Assembly: GCA_016840825.1 (NCBI GenBank)
Contig: JAEORN010000244.1
Coordinates: 1 to 50,106 of the forward strand
DNA length: 50,106 bases
Origin: Candidatus Thorarchaeota archaeon
GTDB lineage: Archaea; Asgardarchaeota; Thorarchaeia; Thorarchaeales; Thorarchaeaceae
Direction: 5' to 3'
The position numbers and the translations under genes were made by a program. Below are positions 1-7,759 of this stretch, in pieces. The notes beneath the pieces are model-generated. The model ran no database searches. It was not told where the DNA came from and saw only the letters and a program-made list of their open reading frames with translations. Within the stretch, counting starts at the first letter, position 1. Each line of letters starts with the position of its first letter.

Positions 1-780
1 GCTGACTTGGTTGGCATAGCAGAAGTAGATTCAAGGTGGTTGTATTCTCAGAATAGAAGTGGAGAGAACTATACCTTCCCGCAGACTTTGAATCGCGCAG
101 TTGTAATTGCAGTTGAGATGGACTATGAAGGAATTGCCACATCTCCCGCCTTCACATCTTCTGCAACTACCGCATTGGGATATTCGAAAATGGCTTTTGT
201 TGAGATTGAGTTGGCTGATTTCATTCGGAGTTTGGGTTACTCCGCTATAACAACTGGTAATGACATTGGTCTGAGTATCCCTATGGCAATCGATGCCGGA
301 CTTGGAATGATTGGAAGACATGGGCTTCTGATTACCAAGGAATATGGCCCACGTGTGAGAATAGCCAAGGTCCTTACTGATATGCCACTCCAACCAGATA
401 CTCCTGATCTAAGGTTTTGCAAGTCCGTTTCTGACTTCTGCGAGGTCTGTGAAAAATGCGCCTCACAGTGTCCGTCGCAGTCCATACCATATAGCAATAA
501 CAGAACTTGGTTCGGTGAAACTCGATCGAATAACCCTGGCGTGAAAAAATGGTACATTAATCCTGAAACATGCTACAATTTTTGGATCGAGAATGGATCC
601 GAATGTTCGAATTGTATCCGGTCTTGCCCATATAACAAAGAGAATAATACACTTCACAAATTCATCCTTTGGCTAACTCAGAATGTTCCTATATTGAACA
701 AAATAATAGTGAGAATGGACGACTTGGCTGGTTTTGGTAAACAGAAGAACCCACTTTCATACATTCGTCGTTTTGATTGA
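1..780 (+). CDS. Reductive-dehalogenase-like protein with two 4Fe-4S clusters (5' partial)
   Basis: The frame is open from base 1, so the N-terminal part lies outside the window. The visible 259 residues carry an RdhA/QueG-like core (AGLGMIGRHGLLIT, then RIAKVLTDMPL). A cluster CxxCxxCxxxCP follows at about bases 438-474, and a second CxxCxxxCP preceded by a lone Cys at about 570-630. The segment GVKKWYINPETCYNFW between the clusters is typical of reductive dehalogenases and less so of epoxyqueuosine reductase. Family members use a corrinoid plus two 4Fe-4S clusters to reduce organohalides or related substrates; the substrate here cannot be read. No membrane segment is seen in the visible part. 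An RdhA-type paralogue of unknown substrate is the best call; QueG is the main alternative. Confidence 0.72.
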   Translation, partial: ADLVGIAEVDSRWLYSQNRSGENYTFPQTLNRAVVIAVEMDYEGIATSPAFTSSATTALGYSKMAFVEIELADFIRSLGYSAITTGNDIGLSIPMAIDAGLGMIGRHGLLITKEYGPRVRIAKVLTDMPLQPDTPDLRFCKSVSDFCEVCEKCASQCPSQSIPYSNNRTWFGETRSNNPGVKKWYINPETCYNFWIENGSECSNCIRSCPYNKENNTLHKFILWLTQNVPILNKIIVRMDDLAGFGKQKNPLSYIRRFD

Positions 781-880
781 CTCTGCTAGGGTACAAATTA
801 GTGCGAAATAAATAATACAACCTACTAAAACGATATTGATACATCAAATTGAATGAACCTAACTGAATGGGGCATTTCCG

Positions 881-2341
881 ATGACCAAGAAGTCCAGACG
901 AGATGGCATTAAGCCTGAGAATTCAGATTTTGAATTCACACTCGGTGACACACGCTTAAACGAAGACGCCCTACATCTTATTCTCGAACACAGTCACGAT
1001 GCAGTTATACTCCTAGGAACTGACTACAAATTTGAATACATAAGTGAAGAAGGTTACCGAATGGTACAGGCACAGAAAGGTGATCTTCTTGGTGAAGATT
1101 TTCGTAAATATGTTCACGAAGATGATAGAGACGCGATTTCGAAACGATATGACGACCGGTTTAAAGGAAAGGATGTTCCAACATCATATAGTATCAGAGT
1201 ATATGATATGAAGAGAAATGTTCTATTCGCTGATTTAAGAGTGTCTTTGATACAAACAAGGGATGGCCAGCCAAAGATACTGGTTTTGGTTCAGAATCGC
1301 ACCGAAGAGAAGCTTGGACGATATGCACTGAAGGAATCTGAGGAGCGCTATCGAACCCTGGTAGAAACTATGAATGATGGACTTGTTATTGATGATCCAG
1401 ATTTAACATTGATTTACGCAAATGATGCCTTTTGTAGAATGTTGGGTTATAGTAGGGCTGAGATTATTGGTAAGTGCTGGCTTGATCTGGCAAAAGATGC
1501 CAAAAGAGAGATACAGGAATCCAAGTTAGGTGATAGGAAAAAGGGGGAATCCGAAAGATACGAATTGGAATGGATTACAAAATCTGGACGATTCTTACCT
1601 ACAATAATTTCTGCGGTTCCGTTGTTTGACAGAGATGGTATCTTCCAAGGAACATTTGGAGTTGTAACAGACATAACTTCCCAGAAGGAAGGGGAAGATA
1701 CTGTACAATTCTATCTTGATTTGTTAACCCATGATGTAGCTAATCAACTTCAAGTAATAATGACTGCGACAGGTTTGCTTGATCACGAACTACCAAAGAC
1801 TTACCTTGATGATGCTAGGAAGGATATAGTTGATGCAGTTCAACGCTGTAATCGATTGATAACGAAGGTAAAACGAGCTGGACAAACGCGAAATCTACCA
1901 ATGACTCGAATGGATTTATCTACTGTTATCAAAGAGAAGGCGGCAGTCCTAGAACGTGTCTATTCCACACAGGTCGATGTCAAAGGTATAGATGAAGCAG
2001 CATTGGTATGGGCCGATGCATTGCTGGGTGAGCTTGTATGGAATCTATTAGAGAATTCAGCTCGTCACAATCCGACCGAGAAACGTAAAGTGTGGGTTTC
2101 TACAACTAGAAAGAATGGCACTTTCCGATTGAACATCTCTGATAATGGGCCTGGAATTTCAGAAGCGAAAAAGCAGTCCCTCTTCGATAAAAGCAAGAGG
2201 TCTGGTGGCGTGGGGCTGACACTTGTATTTCAGATGGTTCGGAAATATGGCGGAACTATAGAGGTAGTTGATAGAGTAAAGGGTGATCCCTCTAAAGGGG
2301 CAAAATTCGTCCTTACGTTGAAAGAGGCCACTAACGAGTGA
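881..2341 (+). CDS. Cytosolic PAS-PAS sensor histidine kinase
   Basis: A 486-residue protein without transmembrane segments. Two PAS domains lie at about residues 30-140 and 150-270; the second contains the ANDAFCRMLGYSRAEIIG core. The HisKA-like H-box is LTHDVANQLQ with H284 as the predicted phosphorylated residue. The HATPase part has an N box (ELVWNLLENSARHN, about 383-396), a G1 box (DNGPGIS, about 420) and a G2 box (GGVGLTL, about 441). It should autophosphorylate in response to a cytosolic signal such as a redox state or small ligand. No response regulator is adjacent, so it is an orphan kinase here. The start ATG follows a long AT-rich leader without a strong ribosome binding site. Confidence 0.9.
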   Translation: MTKKSRRDGIKPENSDFEFTLGDTRLNEDALHLILEHSHDAVILLGTDYKFEYISEEGYRMVQAQKGDLLGEDFRKYVHEDDRDAISKRYDDRFKGKDVPTSYSIRVYDMKRNVLFADLRVSLIQTRDGQPKILVLVQNRTEEKLGRYALKESEERYRTLVETMNDGLVIDDPDLTLIYANDAFCRMLGYSRAEIIGKCWLDLAKDAKREIQESKLGDRKKGESERYELEWITKSGRFLPTIISAVPLFDRDGIFQGTFGVVTDITSQKEGEDTVQFYLDLLTHDVANQLQVIMTATGLLDHELPKTYLDDARKDIVDAVQRCNRLITKVKRAGQTRNLPMTRMDLSTVIKEKAAVLERVYSTQVDVKGIDEAALVWADALLGELVWNLLENSARHNPTEKRKVWVSTTRKNGTFRLNISDNGPGISEAKKQSLFDKSKRSGGVGLTLVFQMVRKYGGTIEVVDRVKGDPSKGAKFVLTLKEATNE

Positions 2342-2343
2342 TG

Positions 2344-2616
2344 CTATCTCTTAATGATTCTCTGGATTCTATCGTATAATCCTAGATAGAAATCCCGTTT
2401 CTGTATTTTCTTATTAATATCAAAGAAGGATGTGCTGATGCGATAGAGTTTCCTCTTCATATCATCATAAGGCTTTAGCTTACTTCCAACTCGCATAGTT
2501 GAAAATATAGTTGCTACGCTCTCAGGGAAGTCATCTATATATTGACACTGTTTCATTTGAATGTGAAGCAGTGTGCTCTTCAAGATGTCTTCTTGTATGG
2601 CACTTATAGTTTCCAT
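2344..2616 (-). CDS. Small hypothetical helical protein
   Basis: A 90-residue protein starting METISAIQ, convergent with the kinase and separated from its stop by two bases. A TTG six codons upstream is a possible alternative start. The ATG at 2616 is preferred because an AT-rich TATA box (about 2636-2646 on this strand) sits about 26 bases ahead of it, consistent with a leaderless mRNA. The C-terminal half is basic (YDRIQRIIKR) and the whole is predicted mostly helical. No family was recognised. It may be real because it has its own promoter and fills the gap without overlapping another gene. Confidence 0.5.
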   Translation of the reverse strand: METISAIQEDILKSTLLHIQMKQCQYIDDFPESVATIFSTMRVGSKLKPYDDMKRKLYRISTSFFDINKKIQKRDFYLGLYDRIQRIIKR

Positions 2617-2635
2617 TGTCGGTCCCAAATTCAAT

Positions 2636-2646
2636 AATATAAAATA
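2636..2646 (-). promoter_or_regulatory. TATA box of the small hypothetical gene
   Basis: On the minus strand the stretch reads ATTTTATATTA about 26 bases before the ATG at 2616, as expected for an archaeal promoter of a leaderless transcript. Confidence 0.4.
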
Positions 2647-2777
2647 TTAGTAAATAAGAGTTATGGGGACTTATATGAGCATTAGATTTGTATTTTAATG
2701 AACTCGACAGAATTTATTCTTCACATCGAGTCACATTTAACCTGCCATTGTCCCAAAAATGCGAGGGTTCTTTCAGA

Positions 2778-3473
2778 ATGCGTGTTGCATCGATTATCGA
2801 TATCAGTTTGGTAGATGTTCCTAGTATTCCTGTGACTGTAATCTTTACAGGTGGTTGCAACTTTGATTGTTCATATTGTCAGAATGCAAGTCTAATTCCA
2901 TTGGACAGTGGAGAAGAGATAGAGCTTGATGAACTAGTCACGAGAGTGCAGGGATTCCTATCAGATGGTTTCTGTATTACCGGTGGCGAGCCAACATTGC
3001 ATAAAGATCTCCCTGAACTTCTTCGTCTGCTTAGAGAACGAATTGGAGGTCATATAAATCTAAATACACAAGGATCCGTTCCTTCAATAATCCTGAAATC
3101 GATACCATATCTCGATTCGGTTTGGTTCGATTTGAAAGCATCGCCTGAAAGATATCCCAAAGTCTGTGGATTAAACTCAAATCCGTGGCCCAGAATCGTC
3201 GCAAGCATTGGCCATATCCGTGATTCATCAGTTGAATTTTGGCCTCGCACAACCTTTGTTGGTGCTCTTATGACAGAAGATGATATCCGGGGCATAATTG
3301 AGTATCTTGAAGGAATCGGTTTTGATGGTAGATATACTATTCAGAATTATGTGCCATCCGCTGGTGTGAGAGAAACAGAATCTCGTCAACTCTCAACCAC
3401 TTCAGAGGAGTCTATTCAAGCAGTGATAGACTCTATTCATGCATCTTTTGAAATTGCTCTAAATTGGAGATAA
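2778..3473 (+). CDS. Radical SAM protein, anaerobic RNR-activase (NrdG2/PflA-like) type
   Basis: A radical SAM enzyme of 231 residues. The 4Fe-4S/SAM motif is CxxxCxxC (C27, C31, C34 in GGCNFDCSYCQN), followed by the GGEP element (ITGGEPTLH) that contacts SAM. The N-terminal pattern ISLVDVPSIPVTVIFTGGCN matches glycyl-radical-enzyme activases of the anaerobic ribonucleotide reductase class. An upstream in-frame TTG at 2688 would add 30 residues that do not look like the family; the ATG at 2778 gives the normal start and has GAGGG 13 bases upstream. No glycyl radical enzyme lies in the window, so the partner is unknown. Confidence 0.78.
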   Translation: MRVASIIDISLVDVPSIPVTVIFTGGCNFDCSYCQNASLIPLDSGEEIELDELVTRVQGFLSDGFCITGGEPTLHKDLPELLRLLRERIGGHINLNTQGSVPSIILKSIPYLDSVWFDLKASPERYPKVCGLNSNPWPRIVASIGHIRDSSVEFWPRTTFVGALMTEDDIRGIIEYLEGIGFDGRYTIQNYVPSAGVRETESRQLSTTSEESIQAVIDSIHASFEIALNWR

Positions 3474-3507
3474 TCCCTCATCGTTAATTCATGGAGATAG
3501 AAATAAC

Positions 3508-3515
3508 CTTAAAAG
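3508..3515 (+). promoter_or_regulatory. TATA box of psmA
   Basis: CTTAAAAG lies within an A-rich context about 70 bases ahead of the psmA start, giving a leader of roughly 45 bases. Confidence 0.4.
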
Positions 3516-3580
3516 CGCCAGTCTAGTTTCGTAAATTTGACCGGATTGGTTAACGGTCTATGTGTTTGGAGTAATATAAT

Positions 3581-4324
3581 ATGTTTCCAACTCAGAGCAT
3601 GGGCTATGATAGAGCCATCACAGTATTTAGTCCTGAAGGACGCCTCTACCAAGTTGAATATGCCACAGAGGCTGTTCGTCACGGCCCTCTTGCAGTGGGA
3701 GTAAAGGTCGAAAAAGGCGTTGTGTTAGTTGGTGAAAAGAGATCTCCTAACAAGCTGGTTGACCTTTCAACACTAAAGAAAATACTGCTAATCGACGATC
3801 ATGTTGGAACTGCTATTGCTGGTCTTCATGCAGATGCAAGAAAACTCATTGATCAAGCAAGAGTTCGAGCACAGATTAACCGACTGAGCTATGATGAACC
3901 CATTTCCATTCAATCTCTTGTCGTTGATATCTGCGATACAAAGCAGATGCACACACAATATGGAGGAGTTAGACCCTTCGGAGTTTCATTGCTACTCGCT
4001 GGAATTGATGATCATGGACCTCAGTTATACACTACAGATCCATCTGGTTCTTTCTGGGGTTGGAAAGCCGCAGCAATCGGCAAGGAATCTGAAAGAGTTC
4101 GTGATTTCTTTGTTGAGAGGTATAATCCCAAGGCAAAGCTAGATGATGCTCTACATCTTGCACTTGATGCTGTCGAGGAAGTTAGTGGCGAGGCTGCAAC
4201 TCCTGAAGAACGAAGAGAAACCATTGAAATTGGCATGATCGATACTGACGCCTTGAAATTCAAAATCCTTTCAGATGACGAGGTTGAAGAGATACTAAAA
4301 CTTCGAGCGGCAAAATCCGAGTAG
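3581..4324 (+). CDS. psmA: 20S proteasome alpha subunit
   Basis: The 247-residue protein has the proteasome alpha signature near its N terminus (YDRAITVFSPEGRLYQVEYA, residues 9-28), which forms the H0 helix and gate region of the alpha ring. Length and sequence are typical of archaeal PsmA. Alpha subunits form the outer heptameric rings of the 20S core and dock ATPase activators. No beta subunit is nearby, so the locus is not a psmA-psmB operon. It has its own TATA box. It ends four bases before the convergent thioredoxin-fold gene. Confidence 0.97.
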   Translation: MFPTQSMGYDRAITVFSPEGRLYQVEYATEAVRHGPLAVGVKVEKGVVLVGEKRSPNKLVDLSTLKKILLIDDHVGTAIAGLHADARKLIDQARVRAQINRLSYDEPISIQSLVVDICDTKQMHTQYGGVRPFGVSLLLAGIDDHGPQLYTTDPSGSFWGWKAAAIGKESERVRDFFVERYNPKAKLDDALHLALDAVEEVSGEAATPEERRETIEIGMIDTDALKFKILSDDEVEEILKLRAAKSE

Positions 4325-4327
4325 TAT

Positions 4328-4699
4328 TCAAGTGACATCCTCTAAGAAGCATTTCTTATTGTTTGCAGTGCGAAGTGAGAAACGCATCTTTTCATCATCA
4401 GGTAGACCTGTCATTATAGTTTCGCAAACTCTTACTGCAGGAACTGAATGCACTTGTTCGAAATTAGGTTCTTCTGAAAGTATGGATTTATCCACCGTAT
4501 TTATGATGTTCTCTGAGAAGCCTTCTGATTTTACTAAATCCTTCATGTAAATGTCGACTGCCTCACATAGATGACAGTCATCGGTTCTATAGATGGTGAC
4601 ACAACCTACTCTCCCACAAGCAGATCTGGGTAATTGGTTTTCAGATTGTTCTCTAGAGGAATTCATCTTTGTTTCAAGCGGGTCGTTTTTCATTTGCAT
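4328..4699 (-). CDS. Thioredoxin/glutaredoxin-fold protein
   Basis: A 123-residue protein. After a hydrophilic N-terminal extension of about 30 residues comes a thioredoxin fold with the active-site pair CxxC (C42-HL-C45 in TDDCHLC) after a first beta strand (VTIYR). The cis-proline region is SVPAVRV near residue 85. It resembles small archaeal glutaredoxin-like redox proteins; the partner is unknown. Two further Cys (C28, C33) precede the fold. A TATA-like GTAAATATAG about 25-30 bases before the ATG suggests a leaderless mRNA. A downstream Met (residue 12) is an alternative start. Confidence 0.7.
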   Translation of the reverse strand: MQMKNDPLETKMNSSREQSENQLPRSACGRVGCVTIYRTDDCHLCEAVDIYMKDLVKSEGFSENIINTVDKSILSEEPNFEQVHSVPAVRVCETIMTGLPDDEKMRFSLRTANNKKCFLEDVT

Positions 4700-4747
4700 A
4701 TGAACGAGTGTATTTGTGCAGTACTATATTTACTCCACGTGGAATGA

Positions 4748-5638
4748 TCATCTTCTTGCTTTCTCAACGAGCTTGTCAACAATCATACCTGCTACATCAA
4801 GCTGGGTTACACGAGAAAGTGCACTCCATGATGGTGAGGCATTTGCTTCTATAACACATGGACCATTTGGAGACTCAAGGATGTCTACTCCTGTATAATC
4901 TAGCTTCAGTGTCTCTGCTGTCTTAATCGCGCATTCCTTATATTCCTCATCCAGCTCCACTGCCTCTGCTCTCCCTCCACCATGAACATTTGTACGCCAT
5001 TCACCCTCAGCGTTCTCGGGGAGATATCGATACATCGAACCAATGACTTCATTTCCAACGACGAATGCACGGATGTCTCGATTTGGCTTTTCTATCAATT
5101 CTTGAACATAGAGTACTTGTCCAAGTTGATGAATAAACTTCATTGCTCGATATGTGAGTTCAGGCATTTCTGCTCGTATTGCCCCCATCCCTCTCGCGCC
5201 GATCATCGGTTTGATTACAACATCTCCGACCTCTTCAACGAAACTGATAGCCGCTTCAAGATTCTCTCCGATATATGTACGAGGTACTTGTATACCAGCT
5301 TTCTGCAGCGCAGTAAGGGTTGCATATTTGTCCTTTGCTCTTCGAAATGCATATGCGGGATTCATCACATATATTCCAGCATCCTCAAAATGCTCCAGGA
5401 GGCTTATTCTATAGGTAATTTGATCTCCTGTGCCAAATCCGATTGTTCTAACGATAAGACCATCCATATTCGAGATATCTTCCTCAAGGTGAACGAATCT
5501 GTTTGGCACCTCCGCACCTACATCTGATAGCCGTAGCGGATGGACCTGATGTCCTTTCCTTTCCATAGCATCTATCAGGCTTTTTGTTACCCAATTGTTA
5601 ACGTTCTCATGATAAGAAATCCCGAAGAACATAATCAT
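4748..5638 (-). CDS. RimK-family ATP-grasp ligase
   Basis: A 296-residue ATP-grasp enzyme of the RimK/LysX/MptN group, which forms peptide-like bonds between an amino acid (often Glu) and a carboxylate acceptor via an acyl phosphate. Visible are the ATP-binding strand VVIKPMIGARGMG, the DIRAFVVGNEVIGSMYRY segment and the metal-binding DYTGVDI..CVIEANASPSW end. Related archaeal enzymes glutamylate coenzyme F420, tetrahydromethanopterin or LysW; which acceptor is used cannot be decided here. The frame is open for 32 codons upstream, but a TATA box at 5654-5661 lies about 20-26 bases from the ATG at 5638, so this start is chosen. Confidence 0.85.
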   Translation of the reverse strand: MIMFFGISYHENVNNWVTKSLIDAMERKGHQVHPLRLSDVGAEVPNRFVHLEEDISNMDGLIVRTIGFGTGDQITYRISLLEHFEDAGIYVMNPAYAFRRAKDKYATLTALQKAGIQVPRTYIGENLEAAISFVEEVGDVVIKPMIGARGMGAIRAEMPELTYRAMKFIHQLGQVLYVQELIEKPNRDIRAFVVGNEVIGSMYRYLPENAEGEWRTNVHGGGRAEAVELDEEYKECAIKTAETLKLDYTGVDILESPNGPCVIEANASPSWSALSRVTQLDVAGMIVDKLVEKARR

Positions 5639-5653
5639 TCTCAGATTGATGTT

Positions 5654-5661
5654 GCATAAAA
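5654..5661 (-). promoter_or_regulatory. TATA box of the RimK-like gene
   Basis: On the minus strand CTTTTATG precedes the ATG at 5638 by about 20 bases. It lies inside the open extension of the frame and so argues against a start further upstream. Confidence 0.4.
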
Positions 5662-5873
5662 GCACGTCGTAATATCTACCAATATGTAACAGATCATCTT
5701 GATGCTTTGGGAGGACGGATACAAATGATCCCAAATGATGAAGCCATCCCAGTTTGCTTTTCTGCCTTTAATGCCAACTGAACAAACTTCCTAGGGTTTC
5801 CTTCTAGAGGGTGGTTTAAGATGTAAATACCGTGTTTCATGAACACCACAACATACCGAAAAGCCCCCTTCTA

Positions 5874-5892
5874 GTTAAGACAACTCCTTAAC
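5874..5892 (-). terminator. Hairpin downstream of small gene 5908-6162
   Basis: GTTAAG and CTTAAC pair across a 7-base loop, just past the stop of the minus-strand gene. There is no clear T tract, so the terminator role is weakly supported. Confidence 0.25.
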
Positions 5893-5907
5893 AAAGGCGA
5901 GGACAAA

Positions 5908-6162
5908 TCAACACTCAATATCAGGACGAGCACATGAACTTGAAGCATCAATACAATCGATGAATTGACTGAATGTAACTTTCTCAAAACCTAATTCCTT
6001 CCTACGCTGGTTGTCCAACTCGAATGCTTCATCTAAAGAGAAGTCATAGACAGAATTCTCTCCAGCTGATTCTTCAGCAGTTTTCTTCTCACTGAAGAAT
6101 GTCCACATAGCTCCACAACCTTCGAATCCCCACACTCTCACAATCAGCTTGAGGTTCTTCAT
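5908..6162 (-). CDS. Small hypothetical protein, 84 residues
   Basis: No family was recognised. The N terminus is a hydrophobic strand-like stretch (LKLIVRVWGFEGCGAMWTFF), the middle is acidic, and the C terminus holds three Cys (FIDCIDASSSCARPDIEC) plus C16 upstream. These could bind a metal or form redox pairs, but the spacing fits no motif I know. It stands alone between divergent and same-strand neighbours. A TATA-like CTTAATAAC lies about 25 bases ahead of the ATG, fitting a leaderless mRNA. Codon use resembles the neighbours. Likely a real gene, function unknown. Confidence 0.5.
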   Translation of the reverse strand: MKNLKLIVRVWGFEGCGAMWTFFSEKKTAEESAGENSVYDFSLDEAFELDNQRRKELGFEKVTFSQFIDCIDASSSCARPDIEC

Positions 6163-6273
6163 TTGAATAAAGTCTACGTTTCATAAGTTATTAAGAGGTG
6201 AGAAAGAGGAATACCGCCATAAACTTAGAGTAAAAAGGCTGGAATCAATATTCAGAACGTGAGGAGAATTACG

Positions 6274-6639
6274 ATGCTCGATTATAGACGTGTTGGAATA
6301 TCTGTCATATTAGGCGCACTTCTTGGAGTCCTCTGCATCATAGGTGTAGGAGGAAGGGTTCCAGGAGGGTTTGATGCGAATATCATGTACCTTCTCGGTA
6401 TATGGTATAATCGTGTGATCATTGGATTGGTGATTGGATTTGCCAGTGGTATGACCATCATAAAAAGTGAAAGCGAGAAGAACTTAGTAAATGCTGCCGT
6501 TAGAGGACTTCTCTTAGGATTCATTGTTTCATTCTCAACGATCTTTGGCAAACCTGATTGGATTGATCTATTGGGATTAATGGCTGGAGTTGGCTATGGT
6601 CTTATAATCGATCTTGTGGCCACGTATATGCAGAAATAG
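6274..6639 (+). CDS. Small integral membrane protein
   Basis: A 121-residue protein with about four predicted transmembrane helices (roughly residues 7-24, 40-60, 73-91 and 100-118) joined by short loops. A GTG five codons upstream is open, but GAGGAG at 6261-6266 is correctly placed for the ATG at 6274 (MLDYRRVG). Glycine-rich helices recall small transporter or scaffold proteins. No catalytic motif or family was recognised. Confidence 0.6.
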   Translation: MLDYRRVGISVILGALLGVLCIIGVGGRVPGGFDANIMYLLGIWYNRVIIGLVIGFASGMTIIKSESEKNLVNAAVRGLLLGFIVSFSTIFGKPDWIDLLGLMAGVGYGLIIDLVATYMQK

Positions 6640-6740
6640 CTTGATTGAGAGAGGCAGAAAATTCCGAATAGGTCGCAGATTTCTGCCACTTTCTAATTCC
6701 TTTTTATGTTTGCTACGAACATACACCGGAAGGTGAAACT

Positions 6741-7151
6741 ATGGAAAAGACTGACAAAGAGTGGCGTCTCGAATTATCCCCTGAGCAGTATCAAGTTCTT
6801 CGGCAATGTGGAACAGAACGACCTTTCACAGGGAAATATGTCCACCATAAAGAGAATGGAACCTATGTCTGTGCTGGATGTGGAAATGAGCTGTTCACAT
6901 CAGAAACCAAGTTCGAATCTGGAAGTGGTTGGCCAAGTTTTTGGGACAAGTTTTCAGAAGAAAGTGTGGACATGAAGACTGACAGAAGTCACGGAATGAT
7001 CAGAATTGAAGTCACGTGCAAGAAGTGTGGTGGCCATCTAGGTCATGTCTTTGATGATGGACCTAATCCCACTGGACTTAGATATTGTATCAATTCTGCT
7101 GCACTAGATTTCAGAAATGGTGAAAAAGAGAAGAATAAATTGGCTGACTAA
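6741..7151 (+). CDS. msrB: Peptide-methionine (R)-S-oxide reductase MsrB
   Basis: The 136-residue protein is a complete MsrB. It has the zinc site C44xxC47 and C93xxC96 ([21 protein letters not shown]), the substrate loop SGSGWPSFW and the catalytic C116 in [11 protein letters not shown]. It reduces methionine-R-sulfoxide in proteins, with thioredoxin-type recycling; the thioredoxin-fold gene at 4328-4699 is a possible but unproven partner. C23 in RQCGTE is the only other Cys and could act as resolving residue. A TATA-like CTTTTTATG lies upstream and AAGGTGA sits 5 bases before the ATG. Confidence 0.95.
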   Translation: MEKTDKEWRLELSPEQYQVLRQCGTERPFTGKYVHHKENGTYVCAGCGNELFTSETKFESGSGWPSFWDKFSEESVDMKTDRSHGMIRIEVTCKKCGGHLGHVFDDGPNPTGLRYCINSAALDFRNGEKEKNKLAD

Positions 7152-7294
7152 AGCATCAAGTCAGCCCATTCCCTGGCCCTTCTTAGACCCGATGATTTCT
7201 CATAGTGCGCTCTGAAAGCATGTTCCTCCTTTTCGTCTTGGGTATTGAAGACCTCATTGCATGTTGAACAGATTATCAAACTAGTTTCATTCAT
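7148..7294 (-). CDS. C2H2 zinc-finger microprotein, 48 residues
   Basis: A short frame with all the marks of a gene. It reads [16 protein letters not shown] at the start and carries one classical C2H2 finger, C9-x2-C12-x12-H25-x4-H30, with F16 at the conserved hydrophobic position. A basic segment (GLRRAREW) follows. GGAGTGA precedes the ATG by about 7 bases, and a TATA box (ATTTAAATATA, about 7328-7338) lies upstream. An 18-bp palindrome sits between TATA and start. Its stop overlaps the msrB stop in convergent orientation. Single-finger microproteins in archaea can bind DNA or proteins; the target is unknown. Confidence 0.7.
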   Translation of the reverse strand: MNETSLIICSTCNEVFNTQDEKEEHAFRAHYEKSSGLRRAREWADLML

Positions 7295-7312
7295 AATATC
7301 TCACTCCTATAC

Positions 7313-7330
7313 TATAGTTAATTAACTATA
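7313..7330 (-). promoter_or_regulatory. 18-bp palindrome, operator candidate of the zinc-finger gene
   Basis: TATAGTTAATTAACTATA is a perfect palindrome directly downstream of, and partly overlapping, the TATA box of the zinc-finger microprotein gene. A dimeric repressor bound here would block transcription. The site also lies about 80 bases ahead of the divergent gene at 7407. Confidence 0.5.
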
Positions 7331-7406
7331 TTTAAATTTACCGCTGAAAATCGAAACCGGTTGTACAAACTCTGTTTATATTCACTCTAGGAGCTATTCT
7401 AGATTG

Positions 7407-7712
7407 GTGACCACATTGAGTAGTGCCGAACAACAAATCCTTGACTATATCACCGAAAAGGTGATGACGAAAGCAGAGAATGACCCAGTTGCACTTAAGA
7501 AGCACATGATGCTATTTGAATGGGGTTTCACTGCAAAAAGAATTGGCAGACAAAAGCGTTTGGAACGAGAGGTACGAGATGTTGTACTTGAGTACGTTAA
7601 TGGCAAAGGTTCTGATGTTCCTCCATTGGATGCCTATCTTCGTGCACTCGGAATCGACGGCTATGAGATTATGATGAAGATCATGGCATACAAAAAACAG
7701 GTCAATAACTGA
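7407..7712 (+). CDS. Hypothetical all-helical protein
   Basis: About 101 residues, predicted entirely helical, with alternating charged and hydrophobic residues. No family was recognised. The start is non-ATG: TTG at 7404 or GTG at 7407. A TATA-like TTTATATT near 7374-7381 would give a leader of a few bases, so GTG 7407 is chosen. The gene is divergent from the zinc-finger microprotein and convergent with the receptor-like gene, with a hairpin between. Confidence 0.6.
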   Translation: MTTLSSAEQQILDYITEKVMTKAENDPVALKKHMMLFEWGFTAKRIGRQKRLEREVRDVVLEYVNGKGSDVPPLDAYLRALGIDGYEIMMKIMAYKKQVNN

Positions 7713-7727
7713 AAAAAAACATAGGTG

Positions 7728-7744
7728 GGAGGGAATATCCCTCC
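7728..7744. terminator. Terminator hairpin between convergent genes
   Basis: GGAGGGA-ATA-TCCCTCC forms a 7-bp stem. On the minus strand it is followed by a run of eight T (plus-strand A run at about 7712-7719), so it should end the receptor gene. It may work on both strands. Confidence 0.6.
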
Positions 7745-7759
7745 GCACTAATCTATATT

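Noticed and set aside
4982..5527. 181-codon open frame on the plus strand
   Set aside because: It lies antisense within the clear RimK-like ligase gene and encodes no recognisable protein.
5639..5734. Extended N terminus of the RimK-like ligase
   Set aside because: A TATA box lies inside the extension and the family starts at MIMFFG.
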